64,000 nucleotides of DNA from contig NZ_FSRM01000002.1 in assembly GCF_900141745.1 (NCBI RefSeq), positions 930,001 through 994,000 on the forward strand, written 5' to 3'. The translations under genes were made by a program, and so were the position numbers. Under the pieces are notes generated by a model, which made no database searches, was not told the DNA's origin, and saw nothing but the letters and a program-made list of their open reading frames with translations. Below are positions 8,840 through 17,304 of this stretch, in pieces; position 1 is the first letter of the stretch; the number at the start of each line of letters is the position of its first letter. The stretch is from Paraburkholderia phenazinium (GTDB lineage: Bacteria; Pseudomonadota; Gammaproteobacteria; Burkholderiales; Burkholderiaceae).

Positions 8840-9430
8840 TCAATCCGCGACGTGCACGCCATCCCAACGCCGCGCTAGCCCCAGCATCAGCGGCATCAAC
8901 ACCGCCCATCCTGCCCCGAGCGCGGCGAACGCAAGCATCGGGTCGGGAAAGCGCACCGCGCCCAGCGCTGCGCCGGCACGAAACGACAGCGGTCCGGCCA
9001 GCGCGCCCAACAGGGCAGCCAGCAGCGGGCGATGTTTCAGCCAGCCGAACACGACGTTGAACTGGACCGCGAACAGAGCCCATAGCGCGAGGAGCCACCA
9101 CGGCGCGGTGCCGGGAATCAGCACGCCGTTCGGATAGACGAGCAGCCCCGTCGCGACGAGGACACTTTCCCAGACCACCCCGATCAGCACGGCCGCAGCC
9201 ACCAGCTTGAGTTCCCGCGCAGGCGCGGGCACCTGGCTGGCGTGCCAGACGACCGTGGCCATCACGAACAGCACGCCGATCCACGCCAGCCCGTGCGCCG
9301 CGCTCATCACGCAGACCATCCAGCCGGCCTGACAGACGATGAAATACAGCCACGCCTTTGGCGCGCCAGCGCGCGGAGTTCTGGCGTCGGCGTTAGCGTT
9401 GGCGGCCCGGTGAAGATCTCCAGATGACAT
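8840..9430 (-). CDS. DUF2878 family membrane protein
   Basis: 196 aa from ATG 9430. Five to six hydrophobic segments (for example AVLIGVVWESVLVATGLLVY and WWLLALWALFAVQFNVVFGW). The conserved WESVL and PWWLLALWALFA motifs fit the DUF2878 family, inner-membrane proteins often encoded next to CFA-synthase-like methyltransferases and lipocalins. Transcribed divergently from the lipocalin-DUF1295-methyltransferase genes, so probably the same functional unit, likely membrane lipid modification or protection. Biochemical function unknown. Confidence 0.75.
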   Translation of the reverse strand: MSSGDLHRAANANADARTPRAGAPKAWLYFIVCQAGWMVCVMSAAHGLAWIGVLFVMATVVWHASQVPAPARELKLVAAAVLIGVVWESVLVATGLLVYPNGVLIPGTAPWWLLALWALFAVQFNVVFGWLKHRPLLAALLGALAGPLSFRAGAALGAVRFPDPMLAFAALGAGWAVLMPLMLGLARRWDGVHVAD

Positions 9431-9571
9431 GCGATGGCACCGTCCACGTGGTCTCATATCTCTGCTTACGTGGCAGGGCGCCGGTTGGATTCAGACGGGA
9501 GGGAGCGGTAAGCGCATCCAGCGGAGCGCGTCGAACGTAATACCTATATCGCCACGACACCCGAGGTCACC

Positions 9572-10168
9572 ATGCGCCGCTTTGCCTGCGCTGCCGCCGC
9601 CGTCTTTCTGCTGTTCATGCTGAACGGCTGTTCCGGCGAGCCGTCCAATCCCAACCCGCGCGCCAGTGTGCCGCTTCAGACCGTGCCGGTCGATCTGCCG
9701 CGCTATATGGGCCGCTGGTACATCATCGCCAACATTCCCTATTTTGCCGAGCGTAACTTCGTGGGCGCCTATGCGGAATGGAAGTTGCGGCCCGACGGGA
9801 AGATCGACGATTCGTACCTCGCGCACAAAGGCAGCTTCGACGCCCCGCTCAAGCACTACCAGTTCCTGGATACGCCGGTGCCCGGTAGCGGCGGCGGTGA
9901 ATGGAGCGTTCAGGTGTTCTGGCCGGTGCGATTCAAGCAGCTCACGTTGTATGTCGACCCCGACTACCGCTACACGATTCTCGGTTATCCGGGCAAGAAC
10001 CTCGGCTGGATCTTTTCGCGCGACCCGGACATGAGCGACGAGACCTATCACGCCATGCTGGCCAAGCTCGACGAGATGGGCTACGACACTTCGCGTTTCA
10101 GGCGTGTGCCGCAGCGGCCGGAGCAGATTGGTATGCCGGGCTTTTGGTCGCCCGGCGACAAGAACTAG
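9572..10168 (+). CDS. blc: Lipocalin lipoprotein (Blc-like)
   Basis: 198 aa. N-terminal signal peptide ending in lipobox LNGC, with lipidation Cys near residue 20. GRWYIIANIPYF is the GxW lipocalin signature, and LGWIFSRDP matches the conserved C-terminal Arg region. Bacterial Blc lipocalins are outer-membrane lipoproteins that bind fatty acids or lysophospholipids. It starts a plus-strand run with the DUF1295 and CFA-like genes. The name reflects family resemblance; an exact orthologue is not proven. Confidence 0.88.
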   Translation: MRRFACAAAAVFLLFMLNGCSGEPSNPNPRASVPLQTVPVDLPRYMGRWYIIANIPYFAERNFVGAYAEWKLRPDGKIDDSYLAHKGSFDAPLKHYQFLDTPVPGSGGGEWSVQVFWPVRFKQLTLYVDPDYRYTILGYPGKNLGWIFSRDPDMSDETYHAMLAKLDEMGYDTSRFRRVPQRPEQIGMPGFWSPGDKN

Positions 10169-10265
10169 CACTGCCTTCGTGGATGCGGCGTGCTCGGGAC
10201 GCGGAGCCGCATCCACTGGGCATTTGTCTGCGTATAAATCTGCATTGCCAATGAATGAGGATGTC

Positions 10266-11054
10266 ATGCCGCCTGTCGTCGCCGCCGTGATTGCATTGAT
10301 CGGGCTTGTGCTGGTGTTTTCCGCCGTCTGGGCGTGGCAGCTGAAGTCGGAAAACGCGGGCATGGTCGATCCGGTCTGGGCGTATTCGCTCGGCGCAGTC
10401 GCGGTTTTGTATGCCGTGCTGGGTACGGGTGATTCGTCGACCCGCGTGCTCGCGGCGCTCGGCGGCCTCGTGTGGGGTGTGCGACTCGGCACACACCTAT
10501 GGCGCCGCAACTTCGGGCAGCCGGAAGATGCACGTTACCGGCGCTTTCGCGAGGAATGGGGCGATGCCGCGCCGCGCCGGATGTTCTGGTTTTTCCAGTT
10601 GCAGGTCGTGATCTCGATGTTGCTTTCCCTGGCGTTTCTGGTGCCCGCTTACCGCACGAGCGAACCGTCGACCGTCTGGCTCATTCTGGCCGTGGCGGTG
10701 TGGATCGCTTCGGTTGTGGGGGAGGCGATCGCGGACCGGCAACTTCGGCGTTTCAAGAGCGATTCATCGAGCCACGGCAAGGTGTGCCGCGTTGGACTCT
10801 GGAATTATTCGCGACATCCGAACTACTTTTTTGAATGCGTGCACTGGGTGTCGTACATCCTGCTGTCGATCGGCTCGCCGTGGGTCTGGCTGACGCTTTT
10901 GCCGCCGATCCTGATGGCGTGGCTGTTACTCAAGCTGTCCGGGATTCCCTTGCTCGAGGCGAGTCTCGCTAAAACCCGCGCCGGTTACGCGGAGTACATG
11001 CGCACGACCAATGCGCTGATCCCATGGCCGCCGCGGCGCGCGCCGCGGGACTAA
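10266..11054 (+). CDS. DUF1295 / steroid 5-alpha-reductase-like membrane protein
   Basis: 262 aa. ATG 10266 is preferred because GAGG ends 5 bp upstream; ATG 10251 is possible. Six to seven hydrophobic segments. The C-terminal motif LWNYSRHPNYFFECVHW is the NADPH-binding region of DUF1295 proteins (isoprenylcysteine methyltransferase/5-alpha-reductase fold). The inner-membrane location and neighbouring CFA-like methyltransferase suggest a reductase acting on a lipid or isoprenoid. About 100 bp after the lipocalin gene and 86 bp before the methyltransferase gene. Confidence 0.85.
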   Translation: MPPVVAAVIALIGLVLVFSAVWAWQLKSENAGMVDPVWAYSLGAVAVLYAVLGTGDSSTRVLAALGGLVWGVRLGTHLWRRNFGQPEDARYRRFREEWGDAAPRRMFWFFQLQVVISMLLSLAFLVPAYRTSEPSTVWLILAVAVWIASVVGEAIADRQLRRFKSDSSSHGKVCRVGLWNYSRHPNYFFECVHWVSYILLSIGSPWVWLTLLPPILMAWLLLKLSGIPLLEASLAKTRAGYAEYMRTTNALIPWPPRRAPRD

Positions 11055-11140
11055 CTGCGTGACGGATTCGATGACACCACAACAAGACCGACGAGTCGCC
11101 GTTCGCGTCGACGTCGTGACCGCAAAAGGAGCCAGCCGAT

Positions 11141-12253
11141 ATGAGCCTCTCAACCCTTGACCCCGCCCTGCCGCAGCCGCCGGCTTCGGCTCCCGCAGCC
11201 CCCGATGACGGCTGGCTGATCCGTTGCTGCGAGCGCCGCTGGCTGCCCGATCCGCTGATCCGCCTTGGCATGCGTCAACTGATGGGCCAACGTCTGCGCG
11301 ACGAAGCCATCAACGACGGCGAGTTGCGGGCACGCCGGCTCAACCGTCTGCTCGATGACCTGCGGACGAGTCCAATCGCCATCGAAACCCAGGCCGCCAA
11401 CACGCAGCACTACGAAGTACCCGCGTCGTTCTTTCACGCGCATCTCGGCCCGCATCTGAAGTACTCTTGCTGTCTCTATCCAGAGGGTAAGGAGACGCTC
11501 GCTCAGGCCGAAACCGCAATGCTCGAACTCTATGCAACCCGCGCCGAACTGACCGATGGTCAGCGTGTGCTCGATCTGGGCTGCGGATGGGGTTCCCTGT
11601 CGCTGTGGCTCGCGGCGCGTTACCCGAATTCGCAGATCGTCGCGCTCTCGAACTCGCTCGGCCAGCGTCTGTTCATTGAAAGCCGCGCGGCGGAACGCGG
11701 CCTGACAAACCTCAAGGTCATCACGGGCAATATCGTTGACTTCGAGTTTTCCGAAGCGCAACTGGCGGGCGGTTTCGATCGCGTATTGTCGATCGAAATG
11801 TTCGAGCACATGAAGAATTACGGACTGCTACTCGCCAAGATTGCGCGCTGGATGCGCGACTCCGCGAAACTGTTCGTGCATATTTTCGTGCACCGCACGC
11901 TTGCCTACCATTTCCAGGTAGAGGATGGCAGTGACTGGATGTCGAAATACTTCTTCACTGGCGGCACGATGCCATCGGAGAATCTGCTGCTCAATTTCCA
12001 GGACGATCTGCGCGTGGAGCGGCAATGGTGGGTAAGCGGCACGCATTATGAGCGCACTGCAAACCACTGGCTGACCGCGCTCGATGCCGCGAAAGACCGT
12101 GTGATGCCCATGCTCGTCGATACCTACGGCGCGCGCGATGCCGCTATCTGGCTGCAGCGCTGGCGCATGTTCTACATGGCTGTAGCGGAGCTGTTTGGCT
12201 ATGCGAACGGCAACGAGTGGGGCGTCGGGCACTATCGCTTCGAAAAGCGCTGA
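11141..12253 (+). CDS. CFA-synthase-like SAM-dependent methyltransferase
   Basis: 370 aa; AAAAGGAG lies upstream of ATG 11141. SAM-binding motif I VLDLGCGWGSLSLWLA at about residue 143. The YEVPASFF and YSCCLYPEGKETLAQAE motifs place it in the cyclopropane/mycolic acid synthase family (COG2230). In the ChrR/RpoE-type oxidative stress regulons of other proteobacteria such proteins act with DUF2878, lipocalin and DUF1295 partners on unsaturated fatty acyl chains of phospholipids. Here no sigma/anti-sigma pair is in view. Convergent with the LysR gene at 12294. Confidence 0.88.
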   Translation: MSLSTLDPALPQPPASAPAAPDDGWLIRCCERRWLPDPLIRLGMRQLMGQRLRDEAINDGELRARRLNRLLDDLRTSPIAIETQAANTQHYEVPASFFHAHLGPHLKYSCCLYPEGKETLAQAETAMLELYATRAELTDGQRVLDLGCGWGSLSLWLAARYPNSQIVALSNSLGQRLFIESRAAERGLTNLKVITGNIVDFEFSEAQLAGGFDRVLSIEMFEHMKNYGLLLAKIARWMRDSAKLFVHIFVHRTLAYHFQVEDGSDWMSKYFFTGGTMPSENLLLNFQDDLRVERQWWVSGTHYERTANHWLTALDAAKDRVMPMLVDTYGARDAAIWLQRWRMFYMAVAELFGYANGNEWGVGHYRFEKR

Positions 12254-12293
12254 GCAGCGGTAGGCACTAGCGACGCAGTGGGCGAGGCGTTGT

Positions 12294-13217
12294 CTAAACT
12301 TCCTGCGCCTGCGCAAATTCAATCACCGTCTGCGCGAAACGCACCGCCGCCGGATTGCCGGCATCGCGGTGCGTGACCAGATGCAACGGCGCCGTGATGG
12401 CCGCGTCGCTATCAATCGGGCAATACACCACGCTCTCCTGCTGATAGCGCTGCATCGACGCGGGCACCAGCGTCACGCCCGTACCGGCTGCTACGAGATT
12501 GATCGCGCTCAGCATGCGCGGCACCTCGCTGGCGACGCGCGGCGTGAAGCCTGCTGCTTCGCAGGCGTCGATGAAATCCGAATACATGCCGCGCGCACCG
12601 GGTCGGCGCACAAAAATAAACGGTTGATCAGCCAGCGAATCGAGTGCGACGGGACGCATCCGGCCCGACTTGGCGCGTCCTTGCAGCAGGCGATGTCCTA
12701 ACGGCAGCACCAGCACCATGCTTTCTTCGAGCAGCAGATCGAAGCGCAACTCGTCGGGCGTGTCGCTCGGTTTGCGGAGGATGGCCGCGTCGATGCGGCC
12801 GCTCACCATCCGCTCGATAATTTCCGCCGCGTTGATTTCGTTGAGATCGATGGCGATGTCCGGACAGGCGTCACGGAACGCGCGAATCGCAGCCGGTGCC
12901 AACGGGTGAAATGCCGATGAGCTGGTCAGGGCGATCCGCACCGAACCAATCCTGCCGTCCGCGATGCCTTTGCCTTTGACGACAGCCTGATCCAGCGCCT
13001 GCAGCAGGGCGCGCGCATCGTCGGCGAAGGACGCACCCGCCGAGGTCAGTTCGACGCCGCGTGCTACCCGCGTGAACAGCGGAAAGCCGATTTCACTTTC
13101 GAGCGCCTGAATCTGCTGCGACAGCGGCGGTTGCTGGATATGCAGTTTGGCGGCAGCACGAGTGAATTGCCGCTCGTCGGCCACCGCCAGGAAGTAACGC
13201 AGATGCCGCAATTCCAT
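12294..13217 (-). CDS. LysR-family transcriptional regulator
   Basis: 307 aa. The helix-turn-helix starts at MELRHLRYFLAVADERQFTRAA and includes LHIQQPPLSQQIQALE, typical of the BenM/CatR/CbbR-like LysR branch. The effector domain spans about 90-300. Divergent from the MHS permease gene at 13384; the 166-bp gap would hold the operator and both promoters. It probably senses the substrate of that permease. Confidence 0.92.
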   Translation of the reverse strand: MELRHLRYFLAVADERQFTRAAAKLHIQQPPLSQQIQALESEIGFPLFTRVARGVELTSAGASFADDARALLQALDQAVVKGKGIADGRIGSVRIALTSSSAFHPLAPAAIRAFRDACPDIAIDLNEINAAEIIERMVSGRIDAAILRKPSDTPDELRFDLLLEESMVLVLPLGHRLLQGRAKSGRMRPVALDSLADQPFIFVRRPGARGMYSDFIDACEAAGFTPRVASEVPRMLSAINLVAAGTGVTLVPASMQRYQQESVVYCPIDSDAAITAPLHLVTHRDAGNPAAVRFAQTVIEFAQAQEV

Positions 13218-13383
13218 CGCAATGCCTCATATATGTGAAACGTATGGCAGGGGTATTTGATTGGTATTTTACATTTACCGCGATACTCCGTACGCTTGAG
13301 GCATAAGCGCAACTACATTGCACGGACCAGAGTAAGCACCAAAGAGCCAACTCTGGTCGACACATATACGTCTCAGGAGACCC

Positions 13384-14730
13384 ATGGACTCGATGCTTTC
13401 CGGCGCGGCGACCCCCGCCCGACCAGCCGCCGTACCGGCGGCCGCGCAGGTGCGGCGTGCCGTGATCGCCTCGGTGATCGGCAACGGTCTCGAGTGGTTC
13501 GATTTTCTGATCTACGGTTATTTCGCCAAGACCATCGCGCATGTGTTCTTTCCGGTGGGCAACGTGCTGCTGTCCACGGTGCTGACGCTGGCGACCTTTG
13601 CGATCGGCTTCATCGTGAGGCCGATTGGCGGCATCGTGTTGGGCGCGTACGCCGACCGGGTGGGACGCCGCCGTACCTTATCGCTGCTGATTCTGCTGAT
13701 GGCTGCCAGCACGCTGCTGATGGGCCTGACACCGGGTTACAGCAGCATCGGCATTGCCGCGCCGCTGCTGGTGCTGCTATCGCGCGTGCTGCAAGGTCTG
13801 TCGGTGGGCGGCGAGTTCGCCACCGCAGCGGCGATGTTGTCGGAATACGCGCCGCGTGGCAAAAAGATGTTTTACGGCAGTTTCCAGATGACGTCGCAGG
13901 CGTTTGCGTTGCTGCTGTCGTCGGCGTGCGGCTATCTGCTGACGACGCATCTCGACCGCGCGTCGCTGGAAACGTGGGGTTGGCGCCTGCCGTTCCTGCT
14001 CGGCGCGCTGATCGGGCCGATCGGCTTTTACATTCGGCACAAGGTGGCCGAGTCACCCGAATTCGTCGAGATGCGCGAACGGCTCGGCCATGCACCGCGT
14101 CAGTCGATCCGCCAGTTTCTGCGCGAGCGTAGCGATGCATGTATGTGTGCGATGGGCGTGATCATCGTCGGCGCGGCGACCAACTATCTGTGGCACTCGT
14201 TTTTGCCGCTATATGTCGAGCGCCAACTGCATTTGCCGTTGAAGAACGCGTTGCTGGGTACCGCCGTGTCTGGTCTGATCAGCATCATTGCGTATCCGCT
14301 GGCAGGCAAACTCGCGGACCGTGTCGGCGCATGGCGAGTGTTCTTCCCGGTGGTGGTGCTCTGGGCCTTGATCGCGTATCCGCTGTTCGCGTGGGTGGTC
14401 GCGCAGCCGACGCCAGAGCGCCTCTTCACCGCGCAGATGATCGCCACGCTGGTGTTGAGCATCATGTCGGGCCCGCATCCGGGGATGTTGACACAACTTT
14501 TTCCGACCTCGACGCGTTCTACCGGGGTGGCGCTGTCGTACAACATTGCGGTCACGCTGTTCGGCGGCCTCGCGCCGTTGATCGTGACGACACTCATCAG
14601 CTTCACTGGCTCGAACCTGGTGCCGGCCTACTTCCTGATTTTTGCGGCGATCGTCTCGCTGTTGATGGTGGGCTTGAGCCGGTCCGGAAGACACTTGTGG
14701 CGCGATCCCGATGCCGTTCCGCAAGAATAA
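13384..14730 (+). CDS. MFS transporter, metabolite:H+ symporter (MHS) type
   Basis: 448 aa; CAGGAG precedes ATG 13384. About 12 hydrophobic segments. The N-terminal GNGLEWFDFLIYGYFAK is the hallmark of the MHS subfamily (citrate/alpha-ketoglutarate/proline-betaine symporters); ADRVGRRRTLSL is MFS motif A. Probably imports an organic acid. Regulated by the divergent LysR gene. Followed 27 bp later by a hydrolase gene on the same strand, possibly in the same transcript. Confidence 0.9.
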   Translation: MDSMLSGAATPARPAAVPAAAQVRRAVIASVIGNGLEWFDFLIYGYFAKTIAHVFFPVGNVLLSTVLTLATFAIGFIVRPIGGIVLGAYADRVGRRRTLSLLILLMAASTLLMGLTPGYSSIGIAAPLLVLLSRVLQGLSVGGEFATAAAMLSEYAPRGKKMFYGSFQMTSQAFALLLSSACGYLLTTHLDRASLETWGWRLPFLLGALIGPIGFYIRHKVAESPEFVEMRERLGHAPRQSIRQFLRERSDACMCAMGVIIVGAATNYLWHSFLPLYVERQLHLPLKNALLGTAVSGLISIIAYPLAGKLADRVGAWRVFFPVVVLWALIAYPLFAWVVAQPTPERLFTAQMIATLVLSIMSGPHPGMLTQLFPTSTRSTGVALSYNIAVTLFGGLAPLIVTTLISFTGSNLVPAYFLIFAAIVSLLMVGLSRSGRHLWRDPDAVPQE

Positions 14731-14756
14731 TTTCATTCCTTCACTTTGATTCGAAC

Positions 14757-15809
14757 ATGACGTCTCCAGGTCCCGGCGAACGGGTACGACCGCGCAATGA
14801 ATACCCAGTGCGCGAGGTGGCCGGCGCACGCTTGCGTGTTACGACGGCGCGTGGCTCCGGCACGATGCCGGTTTATCGCTCGGCAGACGAGGCGTCGGAC
14901 GCGCGAGTGAGTCGCGTCGTCATCGTGCTACATGGCCGGTTGCGTGATGCGGATGCGTATCTGTTGTCCGCACAACGGGCCTTGGCTGCGGCTGACGTGG
15001 ATGCTAGCGACACGTTGCTGATCGTGCCTCAGTTTCTGGCGAGCGCCGACATCGTCGCTCATGGTCTCGATCCGGAAACGCTGCACTGGGACTGGACCGG
15101 CTGGATGGGTGGCGATGACGCGGCAGGTCCCGCGCCGATCAGTTCGTTCGATGTGCTTGATAGTCTCGTCGAAGAGGTGGCGGATCGCTCGCGATTTGCC
15201 TCGCTGCGGGAGGTGGTGATTGCGGGGCATTCGGGCGGTGCACAGGTGGCGCATCGTTATGCGGTAGTGGGACGCGCGGCGGCGCTGCTTGAAGAGCAGG
15301 GCGTTCATTGCCGCTATGTGATTGCGAATCCGTCTTCGTACGTGTATTTCGACAAGCTTCGGCCGGATGGTGACGGCGGATTCAGTCCTGCCGATGAGAG
15401 CGCTTGCGCCGGGGTCGATACGTGGAAGTACGGCATTTATCAGCCTCCGCGTTACGCGAGCGGCGATGCGTCGTTTGATGTGCTTGAGCAACGTTACGCT
15501 CGTAGCGATGTGATCTATCTGCTCGGCGAGAGCGACTGCGATCCGCAGCATCAAGCGCTCGACCGTTCGTGCGCGGCAAATGCACAAGGGCCGCATCGGC
15601 TGGCGCGTGGACTGGCTTACTTTGATTACTTGTGCCGTCGGCATCCGCAGCTTGCGCATCGATGCTGGCAGGTGCCGGGTGTCGGGCATAACGGGCAGGG
15701 GATGTTCAATTCGGCTGAGGGGTTGCTGGCGTTGTTCGATGCGAAGGCGCGTGCGGATGGGATGGGGGAGAGGCAAGGGCCTTCGACCGAGGACGGTGCG
15801 GCCGAGTGA
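14757..15809 (+). CDS. Alpha/beta-hydrolase-fold protein
   Basis: 350 aa from ATG 14757; the frame is open much further upstream, but that part is a shadow of the permease gene. IVLHGRLRDAD resembles the oxyanion-hole region, VIAGHSGGAQVAH is the nucleophile elbow (GxSxG, Ser at about residue 161), and VPGVGHNGQ near the C-terminus offers the catalytic His. No signal peptide, so cytosolic. Possibly an esterase or depolymerase acting on the compound imported by the upstream permease; substrate unknown. Confidence 0.75.
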   Translation: MTSPGPGERVRPRNEYPVREVAGARLRVTTARGSGTMPVYRSADEASDARVSRVVIVLHGRLRDADAYLLSAQRALAAADVDASDTLLIVPQFLASADIVAHGLDPETLHWDWTGWMGGDDAAGPAPISSFDVLDSLVEEVADRSRFASLREVVIAGHSGGAQVAHRYAVVGRAAALLEEQGVHCRYVIANPSSYVYFDKLRPDGDGGFSPADESACAGVDTWKYGIYQPPRYASGDASFDVLEQRYARSDVIYLLGESDCDPQHQALDRSCAANAQGPHRLARGLAYFDYLCRRHPQLAHRCWQVPGVGHNGQGMFNSAEGLLALFDAKARADGMGERQGPSTEDGAAE

Positions 15810-15824
15810 GCGCGTTGCGGTGTG

Positions 15825-15850
15825 GCTTGGCACGCCGCAATCCGTACTGC
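15825..15850. terminator. Possible bidirectional hairpin
   Basis: TTGCGG (15825-15830) pairs with CCGCAA (15845-15850), extended by an inner GTG/CAC. It lies between the convergent hydrolase and TPR-glycosyltransferase genes. The stem is short and no T-tract is present. Confidence 0.35.
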
Positions 15851-15865
15851 GTGTGGCGCACCCCG

Positions 15866-17200
15866 CTACCTCCAATGCGAATCTACCGGCTCGTCCAGCC
15901 ATTCCCGTAACGCGTCTCGCACCTCTTCGGTAACTGGATCCCACTGCCCTAACTGGCGTTGACGGAATAGGCGCATGGATGGATACCAAGGGCTATCCGT
16001 GCGGTCGGCGAGCCACCGCCACTCAGAATAGCCGGGCAGAAGCACCCATACCGGCAGGCCTGCGGCGCCGGCAAGATGCGCAACGGACGAATCTACAGTG
16101 ATAACCAGATCCAATGTCTCGAGTATGGCGAGCGTGTCGGTAAAGTCCTCAATCATTGGCCCCAAGGTGTGCACGTCGAAATTGTCGGTCAACGATTTGC
16201 GTTCCGCCTCAGTGTCGTCCTTTTGGACAGAGAACCACGTTATTGAGGGTAATTCAAACAATGGCCCCAGCGCGTGCAGCCGAATAGACCGGAAGCGATC
16301 ATTGGCCGTGTTAGGACTACCTTTCCAGACGAAGCCGACGCGTCTGGATTTCGCATTTTCCTGGCGCGGAGCGGTCGACTCGACGTATGCGCGCCAATGT
16401 TCGCGTCGCTCATGTGTTGTCGTGAGATACGGCATTGCAAGCGGGAGCATTGATACCTCCAACTCCATGTATGCCGGTATCTTCATCATATAAGACCAGT
16501 ATGCATACGAGCCGCCTGGTACGGCGGGATAGGAATAGACGGTTCGCACGCCCGCCATGCCAGCAGCAATTCCGGCTAGTGGTGGATCGACGAGTACATC
16601 GACCGTCGCACCTTGTTGGTGTAGCCATTTCGCGAATCTAAGGAACTGGATCTGGTCGCCATATCCTTGATGGAGTACGTACAAAAATTCGCAACCCACT
16701 AGCGGCTCGCCATTCCACTCAGGAAAATCCGGACGGAACAATTGGCTGCTTATCGACGGATACGTATAGAAAATTTTATGTCGCTTCCAGCCTTCTTTGA
16801 AATCACCAAGGGCAAGCTGGACGCATGAGAGGAAGTACTGCACACACGTTCCCGCGTTATCAGGCCAAAGGCGAGCCGCTTCCATGGCATACGGAAGACA
16901 TTCTCTGGGCAGTCCGCACATCCACAACACCCTGGCCGCGTTGTAGTGCAGAAAATGGTTGCCGGGGTCAATGGATAACCCCTGTTTGGCGAGTCTGAAT
17001 CCATCGGCATAACGGTCGTTCTGGTTCAGTGCGCTGGAAAGAAGTGTGAGGGCTTCGACATCGTTGCCGTAGCGGTTGCCCAATTGCTTGACCGCGTCTT
17101 CGACTTCAGCTTCGTGGCCCGTTTTGACTAGAGTGGTGACTCGACCTAGTTCGTTTTGCAAGCTTGCGTCACTGGTATTCGTAGTTGAAATTTTTTGCAT
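15866..17200 (-). CDS. TPR protein with glycosyltransferase family 9-like domain
   Basis: 444 aa. N-terminal TPR-like helical repeats (about residues 15-140), then a GT-B-like C-terminal domain (about 160-440). In that domain VDSSVAHLAGAAGLPVWVLLP is the nucleotide-sugar binding motif of ADP-heptose/GT9-type transferases and RRVGFVWKGSPNTANDRFRS resembles the Lys-containing linker. Such proteins are often encoded beside flagellin, adhesin or secreted-protein genes and may glycosylate a partner. The neighbour is the S8 protease upstream on the same strand. Base composition is more AT-rich than the surrounding genes. Confidence 0.78.
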   Translation of the reverse strand: MQKISTTNTSDASLQNELGRVTTLVKTGHEAEVEDAVKQLGNRYGNDVEALTLLSSALNQNDRYADGFRLAKQGLSIDPGNHFLHYNAARVLWMCGLPRECLPYAMEAARLWPDNAGTCVQYFLSCVQLALGDFKEGWKRHKIFYTYPSISSQLFRPDFPEWNGEPLVGCEFLYVLHQGYGDQIQFLRFAKWLHQQGATVDVLVDPPLAGIAAGMAGVRTVYSYPAVPGGSYAYWSYMMKIPAYMELEVSMLPLAMPYLTTTHERREHWRAYVESTAPRQENAKSRRVGFVWKGSPNTANDRFRSIRLHALGPLFELPSITWFSVQKDDTEAERKSLTDNFDVHTLGPMIEDFTDTLAILETLDLVITVDSSVAHLAGAAGLPVWVLLPGYSEWRWLADRTDSPWYPSMRLFRQRQLGQWDPVTEEVRDALREWLDEPVDSHWR

Positions 17201-17252
17201 CGACAGCGACCGTGTAGATTAATCCGTTGTTCCCGGGTTGAGGCGAAGGAGT

Positions 17253-17284
17253 GTCCGTGTAATTCATACCGTCCTCACACGGAC
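17253..17284. repeat. Inverted repeat between S8 protease and TPR-GT genes
   Basis: GTCCGTGT (17253-17260), 16-nt spacer, ACACGGAC (17277-17284). It may attenuate or terminate the protease transcript before the downstream glycosyltransferase gene. No T-run. Confidence 0.4.
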
Positions 17285-17304
17285 GTACTTCGCGTGCTAC
17301 TGGA

